A stretch of 64,000 nucleotides of DNA from Peptostreptococcus faecalis (GCF_900240845.1 NZ_OERU01000002.1:37016-101015); one strand, 5' to 3'. Positions 46,502-55,431 are shown, numbered from the stretch's first letter. The notes: a model not told the origin generated them from the letters alone. Numbers and translations: made by a program.

Positions 46502-47410
46502 ATGACAAAGAAAATAAGCGAAAATATTTATACGTACTCTTCAGCTATAATATATTCTGTAATAATAGGATTTTCTTTTTTATTTGGCAAAATAGCACTT
46601 AGAAATACGGATCCTTTAAATATACTTGCACATAGATTTACTGTTTCTTTTATTTTTATGTCTCTATTTTTTTTAATTGGTCGCTTAAAAATAAAAATAA
46701 GCAAAAATGATTTTTTCTCTATTTTGCCTCTAGCAATATTTAATCCAATTTTATTTTTTGGATTTCAAATGTTCGGTCTTAATCTGATTTCTTCATCTGA
46801 AGCTGGAATTATACAAGCAATGATACCAATATTTACTTTCTTATTAGCTAAGTATTTTTTAGGTGAAAAAGCTAATTTTTTGCAAGAAATAAGTTTGATA
46901 TTGTCTGTAGTAGGGGTTATATATATTTTTATAAATACAGGTGTATCTTTCAAGTCAAATAGCACGATAGGAATAATATTTATACTTATATCTACATTTT
47001 CTTCCGCATGCTATATCGTTATGGCCAGAAAGAAGACAGAGAAATATAGTACTTTGGAGTTGAGTTATGTAATGATTTTTTGCGGGATGGTCTTGTTTAA
47101 TATCCTTTCTATTTCACAGAGAGCTTATTTAGGAAATTTACCAACATATTTTTCAGCTTTCACAAGTACATCCTTTGTTGTGTCAATCTTGTATTTAGGT
47201 ATTTTATCATCTGTAGTTACAAGTGTACTTTCAAATTTTGTTCTATCAAAAATTGAAGCCTCAAAAATGAGTGTCTTTGGCAATTTAAGTACTCTTATTA
47301 CAATGTTTGCAGGGGTAATTTTATTAAATGAAAGACTATATTTTTACCACATAATAGGTGCAATTTTAATCATTGTTGGAATACTAGGAACTAATAAAAA
47401 CAAGAAATAA
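46502..47410 (+). CDS. EamA/DMT family transporter
   Basis: The product has 302 residues from ATG 46502, just after GGAGG; the ATG at 46490 overlaps that site. Ten membrane helices form two EamA repeats, with SSEAGIIQAMIPIFTFLLAKYFLGEK closing the first and EASKMSVFGNLSTLITMFAGVILLNE in the second. The family exports or imports small metabolites; the substrate is not predictable. It is monocistronic. Confidence 0.9.
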   Translation: MTKKISENIYTYSSAIIYSVIIGFSFLFGKIALRNTDPLNILAHRFTVSFIFMSLFFLIGRLKIKISKNDFFSILPLAIFNPILFFGFQMFGLNLISSSEAGIIQAMIPIFTFLLAKYFLGEKANFLQEISLILSVVGVIYIFINTGVSFKSNSTIGIIFILISTFSSACYIVMARKKTEKYSTLELSYVMIFCGMVLFNILSISQRAYLGNLPTYFSAFTSTSFVVSILYLGILSSVVTSVLSNFVLSKIEASKMSVFGNLSTLITMFAGVILLNERLYFYHIIGAILIIVGILGTNKNKK

Positions 47411-47432
47411 ATTTCTATTTTGACTTCAACTA

Positions 47433-47458
47433 CGATTCATTTACCATTTAATGAATCG
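47433..47458. terminator. Inverted repeat, possible terminator of EamA gene
   Basis: A 9-bp perfect stem (CGATTCATT with AATGAATCG) closes an 8-nt loop 23 nt past the stop. The T-run is 11 nt further, so it could instead be an operator for the next gene. Confidence 0.45.
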
Positions 47459-47487
47459 ATACAATCTATTTTTTTGACCGATACAAA

Positions 47488-47516
47488 TTGAGTTTATATC
47501 CAAAGTGTATTATATT
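47488..47516 (+). promoter_or_regulatory. Predicted promoter of ECF S-component gene
   Basis: TTGAGT and TATATT are separated by exactly 17 nt, 38 nt before the coding start. Confidence 0.6.
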
Positions 47517-47554
47517 AATAGTATGAAATTATACTAATACTTTTGGAGGTTCAA

Positions 47555-48076
47555 ATGAAAGCTCAAGCTTTAAAAACAAGAAAAATCGGAACAAAAGACA
47601 TAGTGATATGTGGTATATTGATGGCACTTACTACAGTAATGACAATTGTAGTTCAGATCCCTGTAGTAGGATCTCATGGATATGTTAATATGGGTGATAC
47701 AGTAGTCTTATTCTCTGCTATGTATCTAGGTAGAAAAAATAGTGCAATTATAGGAGGATTTGGATCCGCACTTGCAGATATATTGACTGGATATGGAGCA
47801 TTTGCACCTCTTACTTTTATAACAAAGGGATTAGAGGGTTTTATATGCGGACTAATTTCTGAAAAGTTTCCAACTAAAGTCGGACGTATTCTATCTTCTG
47901 TAATAGGAGGAGCTATAATGGTTTCTGGATATTTTATCGGAGAAATTTTTATGTATGGTATTAAATCATCTATGGCTGCAGTGCCTGCAAATTCTATTCA
48001 GGCAATATTTGCAATCGTCACTTCACTTTTAATATATTCAAGTGTAAAAAAAGGATTAGGAAAACCTAATAAATAG
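47555..48076 (+). CDS. ECF transporter S component
   Basis: The product has 173 residues from ATG 47555, after TTGGAGG. There are about five or six membrane helices. Features are DIVICGILMALTTVMTIV, then GYVNMGDTVVLFSAMYLGRKNSAIIGGFGSALADIL, then PLTFITKGLEGFICG. The pattern fits the PF07155-type S components. No A/T genes adjoin it, and no riboswitch is visible in the short leader, so the vitamin is unknown. Confidence 0.85.
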   Translation: MKAQALKTRKIGTKDIVICGILMALTTVMTIVVQIPVVGSHGYVNMGDTVVLFSAMYLGRKNSAIIGGFGSALADILTGYGAFAPLTFITKGLEGFICGLISEKFPTKVGRILSSVIGGAIMVSGYFIGEIFMYGIKSSMAAVPANSIQAIFAIVTSLLIYSSVKKGLGKPNK

Positions 48077-48104
48077 TGAATTTTCTGTTAATATCTTTTA
48101 TAAT
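48076..48104 (+). promoter_or_regulatory. Possible promoter of GNAT gene
   Basis: TATAAT (48099-48104) lies 17 nt after a weak GTGAAT, 41 nt before the coding start. Confidence 0.4.
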
Positions 48105-48144
48105 ATAATTAAGAGAGTGTATTTTATTTTTAGGAGGTAATGCT

Positions 48145-48423
48145 ATGGATTTTATTTATGAAGAGAATAGAATTTATTTAAATGATGAAAACGGAGACAC
48201 TATTGCAGAAATAGATTTTCCTAAAGTAGGTGAAAACCATGTTGACTTAAATCATACTTACGTATCCCCAGTTCTAAGAGGACAAGGAGTTGCTGAAAAA
48301 CTCTTATTAAGCGCAATTGATGTAATAAAATCAAAAAATTGGAAGGCCTATACTAGCTGTAGCTATGTAGACGGTTGGGCAGAATCTCACCCAGAAAAAA
48401 CAGATATTTTTATAAGAGATTAA
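48145..48423 (+). CDS. Small GNAT-fold N-acetyltransferase (YidJ/PF14542 type)
   Basis: The product has 92 residues. The single-domain CoA-binding pattern is LNHTYVSPVLRGQGVAEKLLLSAIDVIK, ending with SYVDGWAESHPE. The family is small and its acceptor unknown. It is preceded by GGAGG and followed by a strong hairpin. Confidence 0.88.
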   Translation: MDFIYEENRIYLNDENGDTIAEIDFPKVGENHVDLNHTYVSPVLRGQGVAEKLLLSAIDVIKSKNWKAYTSCSYVDGWAESHPEKTDIFIRD

Positions 48424-48440
48424 GAACATAAATAAACAAA

Positions 48441-48463
48441 GCCGGAGAATATAACTCTCCGGC
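48441..48463 (+). terminator. Terminator of GNAT gene
   Basis: A perfect 8-bp GC-rich stem (GCCGGAGA with TCTCCGGC) closes a 7-nt loop, then GTTGTTT. Confidence 0.8.
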
Positions 48464-48503
48464 GTTGTTTATTTTACTTAATTTGTATATTTTTATATTC
48501 ATA

Positions 48504-48588
48504 CATTTTAATTTATATTTTTTATTTCTGCATTTTAATTTATATACTTTTTATTTATATATTTTAATCTATTCTATTTTTATATTCT
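48504..48588. repeat. Three degenerate AT-rich tandem repeats
   Basis: CATTTTAATTTATATTTTTT-like units recur about every 27-30 nt from 48504, with the third copy running to the end of the next gene. Function is not apparent. Confidence 0.5.
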
Positions 48589-48909
48589 TTTGAAATACGC
48601 ATATTCTTTATACTTACTTATTCTAATAGTGCTATCTTTATAGTATGTTTCAAAATTTGAAAAAGCAGAAAATAAATCTATATCTCTAAGTATGTGTACA
48701 GTCATATTGTAGTTTGAATAAGTAATTCTAAGTAAAATAGCTCTCACTTTTGGAAACTGTATTCTAGAACTAAATAATTTAGAAGATTCATCTATTATAT
48801 TTAATGTCTTATCTCCCAAGTCAACAAATATATCCACGCTTTCATCATCTCTATTTATTACTCTATACTCAAAATCACATTCAAGATTTAAGTTTAATAT
48901 TTCTTCCAT
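48580..48909 (-). CDS. Hypothetical protein
   Basis: The product has 109 residues starting MEEILNLNLECDFEY. ATG 48909 was chosen because GGAGGTGAT lies just before it. It looks like a mixed alpha/beta protein without signal or membrane segments. I do not recognise it. The end of the gene reads into the AT-rich repeat tract, so the last residues (KYKEYAYFKRI) may be repeat-derived. Confidence 0.55.
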   Translation of the reverse strand: MEEILNLNLECDFEYRVINRDDESVDIFVDLGDKTLNIIDESSKLFSSRIQFPKVRAILLRITYSNYNMTVHILRDIDLFSAFSNFETYYKDSTIRISKYKEYAYFKRI

Positions 48910-49058
48910 ACATATCACCTCCATCTAAAATAAAGAACTATATATATTATTCTATATCATAATCATCCATTATTCTATAATTAAAGCAAGATCTTTATAG
49001 TAATTACTTTTTAATATTTTTAGGTGTCGCACTTAATTATACAATTCATCATATAAAA

Positions 49059-49099
49059 AAGATAGATATCTGTTTTTTAAATTATCAAATATCTATCTT
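49059..49099 (-). terminator. Terminator of CDF-NUDIX operon
   Basis: AAGATAGATAT pairs with ATATCTATCTT around a 19-nt loop, with a T-run on the minus strand. It lies 34 nt past the NUDIX stop. Confidence 0.75.
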
Positions 49100-49132
49100 A
49101 AAATATTATTTTATTAACTATTTTTTCAATTG

Positions 49133-49891
49133 CTAAAACACATTTATTACTGCTACTTCATAAGGGTGTTCTTTTTTTACTATATAATAGGCTAACTCTT
49201 TAAACTCTTTTCTTACTCTAAATTTCATTAGAATTTCAGGTGAAACACTTTTTTGTCCTACTTCTCCATCAAATGGATTTGCACCTTCAAGGCTTGTCCA
49301 GTGACCTATTACTTCGCAAGTTGAATATGCAGATCCATAAAATCCTTGATCTAATAAGTTGTATTTGCCTAAACCTTTTACTATATTTTCTACGTATTCT
49401 TCTGGTACGAACACTTCAAATCTAGCAAATTCACCTTCTTCATACTCTATTTTATAATTCATCAAATCATCGTAATTATAATCTAACGTTAAATAAAAGA
49501 AAGGGGAATCTTTTTTAATTAGGTCTAAAAATATCTTATCGCCTTCCCAAAGGTTTAACTTGAAAACTTCTTCCTTTTCTATCCATTTCAAGTCGCCCTC
49601 TTCACATGGCTTCATTTCTCCTGTAAATTCGGAACAAGTATATAAATACATATGTTCAGATGGATTGTCATTGTAGTTAAATACTATAATCCCCTTAAAA
49701 TTACATTTTTCTGCTTTATATCCTGTTTCTTCATGTATTTCTCTCAAAATACATTCCATAGGAGTTTCACCTTTTTCTAATTTACCGCCTACGCCTATCC
49801 ACTTACCTTTATTTATATCTTTTTCTTTTTTATTTCTATGTAACATTAAATATTGTTCATTTTTTTCCATATAACACAATGTTGTAATCAT
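49133..49891 (-). CDS. NUDIX hydrolase fused to YqfO/NIF3-type PII-like domain
   Basis: The product has 252 residues. The N-terminal NUDIX domain (1-135) has the box GKLEKGETPMECILREIHEETGY, complete in G, E, R, E, E and E. The C-terminal part (about 155-252) matches the CutA/PII-like domain inserted in YqfO/NIF3 proteins. It starts FARFEVFVPEEYVENIVKGL, has TSLEGANPFDGEVGQ, and ends YYIVKKEHPYEVAVINVF. Stand-alone NUDIX enzymes of this type are 8-oxo-dGTP or nucleotide pyrophosphatases. The extra domain could sense a metal or metabolite (inference). It is co-transcribed with the CDF transporter gene, 12 nt upstream. Confidence 0.85.
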   Translation of the reverse strand: MITTLCYMEKNEQYLMLHRNKKEKDINKGKWIGVGGKLEKGETPMECILREIHEETGYKAEKCNFKGIIVFNYNDNPSEHMYLYTCSEFTGEMKPCEEGDLKWIEKEEVFKLNLWEGDKIFLDLIKKDSPFFYLTLDYNYDDLMNYKIEYEEGEFARFEVFVPEEYVENIVKGLGKYNLLDQGFYGSAYSTCEVIGHWTSLEGANPFDGEVGQKSVSPEILMKFRVRKEFKELAYYIVKKEHPYEVAVINVF

Positions 49892-49903
49892 AATGAAGTC
49901 TCC

Positions 49904-50815
49904 TTAATTATTATAGTTACTTACAGGATTCACATGTACCATACAGTGTTTACATTCTGGAAATTCTTTTTCTACAGCATCATGAACATTTTGAGCAATT
50001 TGATGAGATTTTTTTAAAGTTATAGTCTCATCTGCTTCTATTTCAATATCTACATACATTTTCATTCCAAACTCTCTAGTTTTCAGTGTATCTATTCCTA
50101 TTACACCTTCTTGATTCATTACTATCTCTTTTAACCTTGCTTCTACTTCTTCACCACTAGTATGGTCGATCATTTTTTTTATACCCTGCATAAATATATC
50201 ATACCCTACTTTTAAAATAAGTAAAGCTATTAATACACTCGCAATTGGATCGAATATAGGATATCCTAACCTTGCAAAAGCTATCCCTATCAAAGATCCT
50301 ACCGATGATATAGCATCTGATCTGTGATGCCAAGCATCCGCCATAAAAGCTTGTGAATTCAATTTTTTTGCATAATACCTCGTATACCAAAACATCAGCT
50401 CTTTACTTACTATAGATACAATTGCGGCTATTAATGCCAATCTTCCAGGAACTTCAGTAGTAATTTTTCCACTATTTATTATTTTTTCTATTCCTGAATA
50501 TCCAATACCTATACCCGTAATAATTAAAATCATTGCTAGAATAATTGATGCTACACTCTCTAATCTGTCATGCCCATATGGATGTTCTTTGTCAGGCTCT
50601 TTCTTTGACATTTTCACGCCGATAAAAGCTATTAAAGTAGCAAATACATCTGATAGTGAATGTATAGCATCTGAAATCATCGCACCTGAGTGTGCAAATA
50701 TTCCTGCAAACAATTTAAATGCAGTCAAAACTATATTCCCAAAAATTCCTACCGTAGAAACTTTATTGATCATTGCCATTTCATTATATTCTTGAAAATT
50801 AACTTTTTTATCCAC
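49904..50815 (-). CDS. Cation diffusion facilitator family transporter
   Basis: The product has about 303 residues from GTG 50815, which follows GGGGGTGA; a longer ATG-started form lacks a ribosome site. There are six membrane helices with the metal-binding HSGAMISDAIHSLSDVF (HxxxD pair) and AFMADAWHHRSDAISS (DxxxHxxxD) sites. The C-terminal cytoplasmic domain ends with ECKHCMVHVNP. It exports a divalent metal, zinc, iron or manganese. Confidence 0.93.
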   Translation of the reverse strand: MDKKVNFQEYNEMAMINKVSTVGIFGNIVLTAFKLFAGIFAHSGAMISDAIHSLSDVFATLIAFIGVKMSKKEPDKEHPYGHDRLESVASIILAMILIITGIGIGYSGIEKIINSGKITTEVPGRLALIAAIVSIVSKELMFWYTRYYAKKLNSQAFMADAWHHRSDAISSVGSLIGIAFARLGYPIFDPIASVLIALLILKVGYDIFMQGIKKMIDHTSGEEVEARLKEIVMNQEGVIGIDTLKTREFGMKMYVDIEIEADETITLKKSHQIAQNVHDAVEKEFPECKHCMVHVNPVSNYNN

Positions 50816-51073
50816 TATAGTCACCCCCAAAAGTTGATAAACTATTAAGTTATAAATCATATATCCTAATGCTTATTCTTCTCAATTTAACACATTATCA
50901 ATTGATTGTCAAATAAAAAAGAGGTATGTAAATAGCTTTTTAACAGACGTGTATTAGTTCAAAAATATTGTAATACATTTTACTTAGTCAAGATTGTAAC
51001 TAGAAAAATAACACTTGAATTAGCATATACTAAAACTAAAACATATTTCTACATATAAGCAAATCATACACTT

Positions 51074-51859
51074 TTACAGTATATTGTATTTTTTAAGTGC
51101 ATGTTCTATTCCATGGTTGTCTACGTCAAGAGTAACAAAATCTGCACTTTCCTTTACATCATCTCCTGCATTTCCCATCGCAACACCTATTTTTGCAAAT
51201 TCAAGCATTTCAATATCATTTCCTCCATCACCAAATGCCATTGATTCTTCTTGGTCAATATTTATATGCTCTAACACCTTTTTTATTCCTACAGACTTAC
51301 CTCCATTAAAAGGAATTATATCAGCAAAAAGTGGGTTCCATCTAACCGCTCTACAATTCGGAAGATGCTTGAAAAATTCCTCTTCTTCTTCATCTTTTAT
51401 ATATGCACACAACTGATATGTATCATTTTCTTTAACTCTTCTCAAATCTTCTGGCTTTGATGTTGGAGCTGTAGATCCAAGCAATGCCCTTAACTCTTCT
51501 ACCCTTTTGTTTACAAAATTAATATACATATGATCGTATTCAACAAACTCACATGAAATTTTTTGATCTTCCATGTATGGAATTACTTTTTCTATATCAT
51601 TTTCATCTATACGCATCTTGTGTATCACTTCGTCGCCTACAATACAATACTGTCCGTTTACCATTACATATCCATCGAATTCAAATTCTACTAAATCTTT
51701 AATTGCAGGTAACCACATAGGAGATCTCCCTGTAGCTAAAAATAATTTCACTCCATTCTCTCTTAGTTTAGATAGAGCGTTTTTTGTGCTCTGCGGAACA
51801 GTGTGTGAATTAAAGCTGACTAATGTACCGTCTATATCAAAAAATATTGCTTTTATCAT
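51074..51859 (-). CDS. Cof-type HAD-IIB family hydrolase
   Basis: The product has 261 residues. Motif I is FFDIDGTLVSF (D8, D10), motif II is LATGRSP, the Lys is in the GGKSVGIKKVL context, and motif IV is MAFGDGGNDIEML. The C2-type cap lies between. It hydrolyses a sugar phosphate or nucleotide phosphate, substrate unknown. It is monocistronic. Confidence 0.94.
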   Translation of the reverse strand: MIKAIFFDIDGTLVSFNSHTVPQSTKNALSKLRENGVKLFLATGRSPMWLPAIKDLVEFEFDGYVMVNGQYCIVGDEVIHKMRIDENDIEKVIPYMEDQKISCEFVEYDHMYINFVNKRVEELRALLGSTAPTSKPEDLRRVKENDTYQLCAYIKDEEEEEFFKHLPNCRAVRWNPLFADIIPFNGGKSVGIKKVLEHINIDQEESMAFGDGGNDIEMLEFAKIGVAMGNAGDDVKESADFVTLDVDNHGIEHALKKYNIL

Positions 51860-52077
51860 ATATTATCCTCCATAATATTTACGTGATTTTGTTAAACCTC
51901 TTGATTTTCAAAATCTATCATTATTTTTACCTTGATATTATATTCTATAAACACAAAAAAATCAAAATAATGTTATGCAAGCTAATTTTATATTATTCTT
52001 TATTTTTTAATATATAACTTATTTTTTTGGAGTGTTTTTTAAAAAAATTAATTTTTACTACACTTAAAATTTATTAA

Positions 52078-52106
52078 TTGATTATTTCTTAATTTTCAGT
52101 TATAAT
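52078..52106 (+). promoter_or_regulatory. Predicted promoter of opine dehydrogenase-family gene
   Basis: TTGATT and TATAAT are separated by exactly 17 nt, 50 nt before the coding start. Confidence 0.7.
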
Positions 52107-52156
52107 ACTAATGTTATCATTTAAAAATATTATACAAACAAAGAAAGGAGATTTCT

Positions 52157-53254
52157 ATGAAAAAAGTTAAAAACGTGACAATTATAGCAGCCGGAAATGG
52201 CGGAATCACAGCTGCTGCAGATTTAAAAGACCGAGGATTTGATGTCATATTATATGACTTGCCAGAAAAATCCCACAAACTAGAAACTATTATTGAAAAT
52301 AATGGTATTCTACTTAGATACAATGGAGAAGAAAAATTTGTAAGTGGTGTAGAATGTAGTACCGACATAGATCACGCCGTAAGAAATGCTGATATAATCA
52401 TGTTCACTATACCTGGCCTTTTAGTTGAAAAATATGCAGAAGTTGTAGCTCCTGCCGTATCAGAAGATCAACTAATCTACTTTAATAATGCCGCATCAAT
52501 GTCTGGCATAAGATTTAAAAACAAGGCTAAGGAAATGAATATTAATCACGACTTTTTTATAGCTGAATCTAACTCTCTTACATATGCTACAAGAGCAGAT
52601 GCAAAAAAGGGACATGTTGATTTATCTCTAAAAGTTAAAGAAACTTTAATTGCTGCCCTTCCAAAAGAAAAGACAAATACAGCATATGAACTAGTATCAC
52701 AAATATATGATGGAATAATACCAGTTGAAGATATATGGAGAATAACTCTAGAAAATGCAAATCCTGAAGTTCATCCAGGTCCATGCCTACTAAATGCTGT
52801 TAGAATCGAAAATCATGGTGATCAATTCTCATTATACAGAGATGGATTTAGTAAAAACTCTTCTAACCTATTAAAGGCAATCGCAAAAGAAAGAAGAGCT
52901 ATAGCCTCAGCATTTGGATATAAATTAGAAGACATTATAGAAAGCAGAATAAACAGAGGGTATTTTGCAGACGACAAAAAAGATATCCACCTAATGTTTA
53001 GAGAAAGTCCTGTTTTTTCAAATATAGATGGTCCTTCTTCTATAAAATCAAGATATGTAGTAGAAGACATCGAAAACGGTCTAGTTCTTTGGTCAGATTT
53101 GGGAAGAGTTGCTGAAGTTCCAACTCCTGCAATTGATTCAGTTATAACACTTGGTTCTATAATTACAGAGTTAGATTTCAAAAAAATTGGATTGACTTTG
53201 AAAAAGCTAAAATTAGACCATTTAAATCTTTCTGAACTAAAAAGTTTTGTTTAG
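52157..53254 (+). CDS. NAD/NADP octopine/nopaline dehydrogenase family protein
   Basis: The product has 365 residues. The N-terminal Rossmann fold has TIIAAGNGGITAAADLKDRG, then ADIIMFTIPGLLVEKYAE. The C-terminal catalytic domain (PF02317) has PLVHP-like ENANPEVHPGPCLLNAVRIE and YRDGFSKNSSNLLKAIAKER. Enzymes of this family reductively join a 2-oxo acid to an amino acid. It is a single gene with its own promoter and terminator, and no opine transporter or second biosynthetic gene adjoins it. Confidence 0.9.
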   Translation: MKKVKNVTIIAAGNGGITAAADLKDRGFDVILYDLPEKSHKLETIIENNGILLRYNGEEKFVSGVECSTDIDHAVRNADIIMFTIPGLLVEKYAEVVAPAVSEDQLIYFNNAASMSGIRFKNKAKEMNINHDFFIAESNSLTYATRADAKKGHVDLSLKVKETLIAALPKEKTNTAYELVSQIYDGIIPVEDIWRITLENANPEVHPGPCLLNAVRIENHGDQFSLYRDGFSKNSSNLLKAIAKERRAIASAFGYKLEDIIESRINRGYFADDKKDIHLMFRESPVFSNIDGPSSIKSRYVVEDIENGLVLWSDLGRVAEVPTPAIDSVITLGSIITELDFKKIGLTLKKLKLDHLNLSELKSFV

Positions 53255-53285
53255 AATTTATAAATATATATTAATATTTAAAGTA

Positions 53286-53312
53286 ACATCTCTCTATATG
53301 AGAGATGTTTTT
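53286..53312 (+). terminator. Terminator after opine dehydrogenase-family gene
   Basis: A perfect 9-bp stem (ACATCTCTC with GAGAGATGT) around TATAT, then T6. Confidence 0.9.
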
Positions 53313-53330
53313 TAATGATTTTTTGTTTAT

Positions 53331-53396
53331 ATCAGAAAGTTTTCTAATACTTTTTCCATTTTTATCAGGAAGTATTTTAAAATACTTTTTCCATTT
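53331..53396. repeat. Two imperfect direct repeats of about 33 nt
   Basis: Copies begin ATCAGAAAGT (53331) and ATCAGGAAGT (53364), and both contain AATACTTTTTCCATTT. They lie upstream of the MarR promoter. A role is not evident. Confidence 0.6.
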
Positions 53397-53422
53397 ATTT
53401 CAATAATTTTCCGACCTATTTT

Positions 53423-53475
53423 AGTTGACTTATCAACTTTTTTATACTATAATCATTTATTGTTGACATGACAAC
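53423..53475 (+). promoter_or_regulatory. marR-MATE promoter with two MarR-type palindromes
   Basis: TTGACT (53425-53430) and TATAAT (53448-53453) are exactly 17 nt apart. The first palindrome GTTGACTTATCAAC (53424-53437) covers the -35. The second GTTGACATGACAAC (53462-53475) lies just after the expected start point. The pair shares GTTGA..CAAC and fits autorepression by the MarR protein. Confidence 0.8.
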
Positions 53476-53498
53476 TATTTTAAAGAAAGGTGAAGTTT

Positions 53499-53945
53499 AT
53501 GAAAAAAAATTCTGGAAGATTAGTGTCTTTTCTACATAGAAAATGTCAAATGTATAAAAACATTCATTTAAAAGAACTTAATATAACAGCTGCAGAGCAA
53601 CCCTTTATGAGCGCTCTCTATTCACAAGATGGAGTTTCACAAGAATATTTATCATCGTATTTGAGCATAGACAAAGCCTCTACCGCCAGAGTAATCGATT
53701 CTTTACTAAAAAAAGGATTTATTATAAAAAAGAAAGATTTAGAAGATAAGAGAGTAAATCGAATATACCTTTCAGAAAAAGGTCTTTCAATCAAATCTGA
53801 GGTCAAGAGTATATTGAATGATTGGGGTATGATACTGACGAATGATATGAGCGAAGAAGAAAAGGAAATAGCATACTCTTATTTAGAAAGAATGGTCAAT
53901 AATATAGATACATATATAAAAGAAAAAAATAATATAAAGGAGTGA
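53499..53945 (+). CDS. MarR family transcriptional regulator
   Basis: The product has 148 residues from ATG 53499; a GTG at 53490 falls inside the ribosome site GAAAGGTG. The winged helix has VSQEYLSSYLSIDKASTARVIDSLLKKGFI and the wing KKDLEDKRVNRIYLSEKG. It probably represses its own operon and responds to a compound that the MATE pump exports. Confidence 0.93.
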   Translation: MKKNSGRLVSFLHRKCQMYKNIHLKELNITAAEQPFMSALYSQDGVSQEYLSSYLSIDKASTARVIDSLLKKGFIIKKKDLEDKRVNRIYLSEKGLSIKSEVKSILNDWGMILTNDMSEEEKEIAYSYLERMVNNIDTYIKEKNNIKE

Positions 53946-53949
53946 TATA

Positions 53950-55329
53950 GTGAACAAAGAAATATCAGATGTAAAAATAAGCAATCCTCTTGGATACGAA
54001 AAAATTTCAAAACTACTTTATCAATTTTCAATTCCATCGATTGTTGGAATGACAGCCAGTGCACTTTACAATGTTGTAGATAGAATTTTTATTGGAAATC
54101 ATCCCAGTTTAGGTGCAAATGGTCTGGCAGCTATAACAATCTGTTTCCCTGCTATGATAATAATGATGTCTGTAGGTATTTTATTTGGGCAAGGTGGTGC
54201 AACTCTTTTTTCTATTAGTTTAGGAAAAGGAGACATGAAAAAAGCTGACAAAATCTTAGGAAATGCAACTACGTTAATGATTGCTATGAGCATTATCATA
54301 ACACTATTAGGTGAAATTTTCTTGAAGGACCTACTAATATTATTTGGTGCAACTTCAGAAATAATTCCTTTTGCAGAAAAATACATGAGAATAATTTTTC
54401 TTGGAACAATTTTTCAAGTTATCGGTATGGGAATGAATAACTTTTTGAGAGCAGATGGAAGGCCACGTCTTTCCATGGTTGCGATGTTTATAGGAGCTGG
54501 GCTAAACTTCATACTAAATCCCTTGTTTATCTTTGGTTTCAATTGGGGAATGACCGGTGCAGCACTTGCTACAGTTGTATCTCAACTTGTTTCAATGATT
54601 TGGAGTATTTATAACTTTATAAAAAAAGACTCCACACACAGGATTACTTTTAAAAACATGAAATTTGATAGAAAGCTATCAGGAGAAATAACACTTCTAG
54701 GTATGCCAGGATTTTTATTACAACTTGCAAATAGTGCCCTTAACTTTGTCTTAAACCATCTTATAATAAGTTATGGTGGAAGTATTGCAGTCTCAGGAAT
54801 GGGAATAGTCAATAGTTTGCAAACACTGCTAATATTACCTATAATTGGTATTAACCAAGGCTTACAACCTATTGTAAGTTTTAACTATGGAGCTAAAAAA
54901 TTTGCAAGAGTAAAAAAAGCAGCACAACTAGCTATAATCTCCGCTACAATAATAGCCATCATAGGTGCTATAATCATAAATACAATACCTAATGTATTAG
55001 TATCTATGTTTAACAGAGATCCAGAACTAATGAAATTCGGAACACATGCTTTAAAAACATGGATGATGTGTCTTCCTGTTGTCGGATTTCAGATTGTTGG
55101 GGCAAACTTCTTCCAGTCAATCGGTATGCCTAAAAAAGCAATGTTACTTACTCTTTCAAGACAAATAATTATATTAATACCTTCAATAATCATTTTCTCA
55201 AAAATTTGGGGTATGAATGGGATACTACACGCTGCGCCTTTCGCAGACTTCACAGCAGCTACTGTAACCTCAATCTGTTTCTTTAGTTTCATAAAGAAAA
55301 TCGATAGTATAAATACACCAGAAATTTAA
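53950..55329 (+). CDS. MATE family efflux transporter
   Basis: The product has 459 residues from GTG 53950, 4 nt after marR. There are 12 membrane helices in two MatE repeats: LLYQFSIPSIVGMTASALYNVVDRIFIG and later LLGMPGFLLQLANSALNFVLNHLI. It exports drugs or metabolites using a Na+ or H+ gradient. It is co-transcribed with its regulator. Confidence 0.95.
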   Translation: MNKEISDVKISNPLGYEKISKLLYQFSIPSIVGMTASALYNVVDRIFIGNHPSLGANGLAAITICFPAMIIMMSVGILFGQGGATLFSISLGKGDMKKADKILGNATTLMIAMSIIITLLGEIFLKDLLILFGATSEIIPFAEKYMRIIFLGTIFQVIGMGMNNFLRADGRPRLSMVAMFIGAGLNFILNPLFIFGFNWGMTGAALATVVSQLVSMIWSIYNFIKKDSTHRITFKNMKFDRKLSGEITLLGMPGFLLQLANSALNFVLNHLIISYGGSIAVSGMGIVNSLQTLLILPIIGINQGLQPIVSFNYGAKKFARVKKAAQLAIISATIIAIIGAIIINTIPNVLVSMFNRDPELMKFGTHALKTWMMCLPVVGFQIVGANFFQSIGMPKKAMLLTLSRQIIILIPSIIIFSKIWGMNGILHAAPFADFTAATVTSICFFSFIKKIDSINTPEI

Positions 55330-55397
55330 TTTTTCAAAAAGAAATAGTCTGCAATATTTAACTGTATTTTGATAGTATGCACATGAGTTTAATAAGC

Positions 55398-55431
55398 AAA
55401 AAGGTCAGATTTTAATTAATCTGACCTTTTT
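55398..55431. terminator. Terminator, bidirectional
   Basis: A perfect 14-bp stem (AAAAAGGTCAGATT with AATCTGACCTTTTT), ending in a T-run. It lies between the convergent MATE and ArsC-like genes. Confidence 0.9.

Noticed and set aside
48504-48588. Short CRISPR-like repeat array
   Set aside because: Units are degenerate, AT-only and without unique spacers; no cas genes are present.
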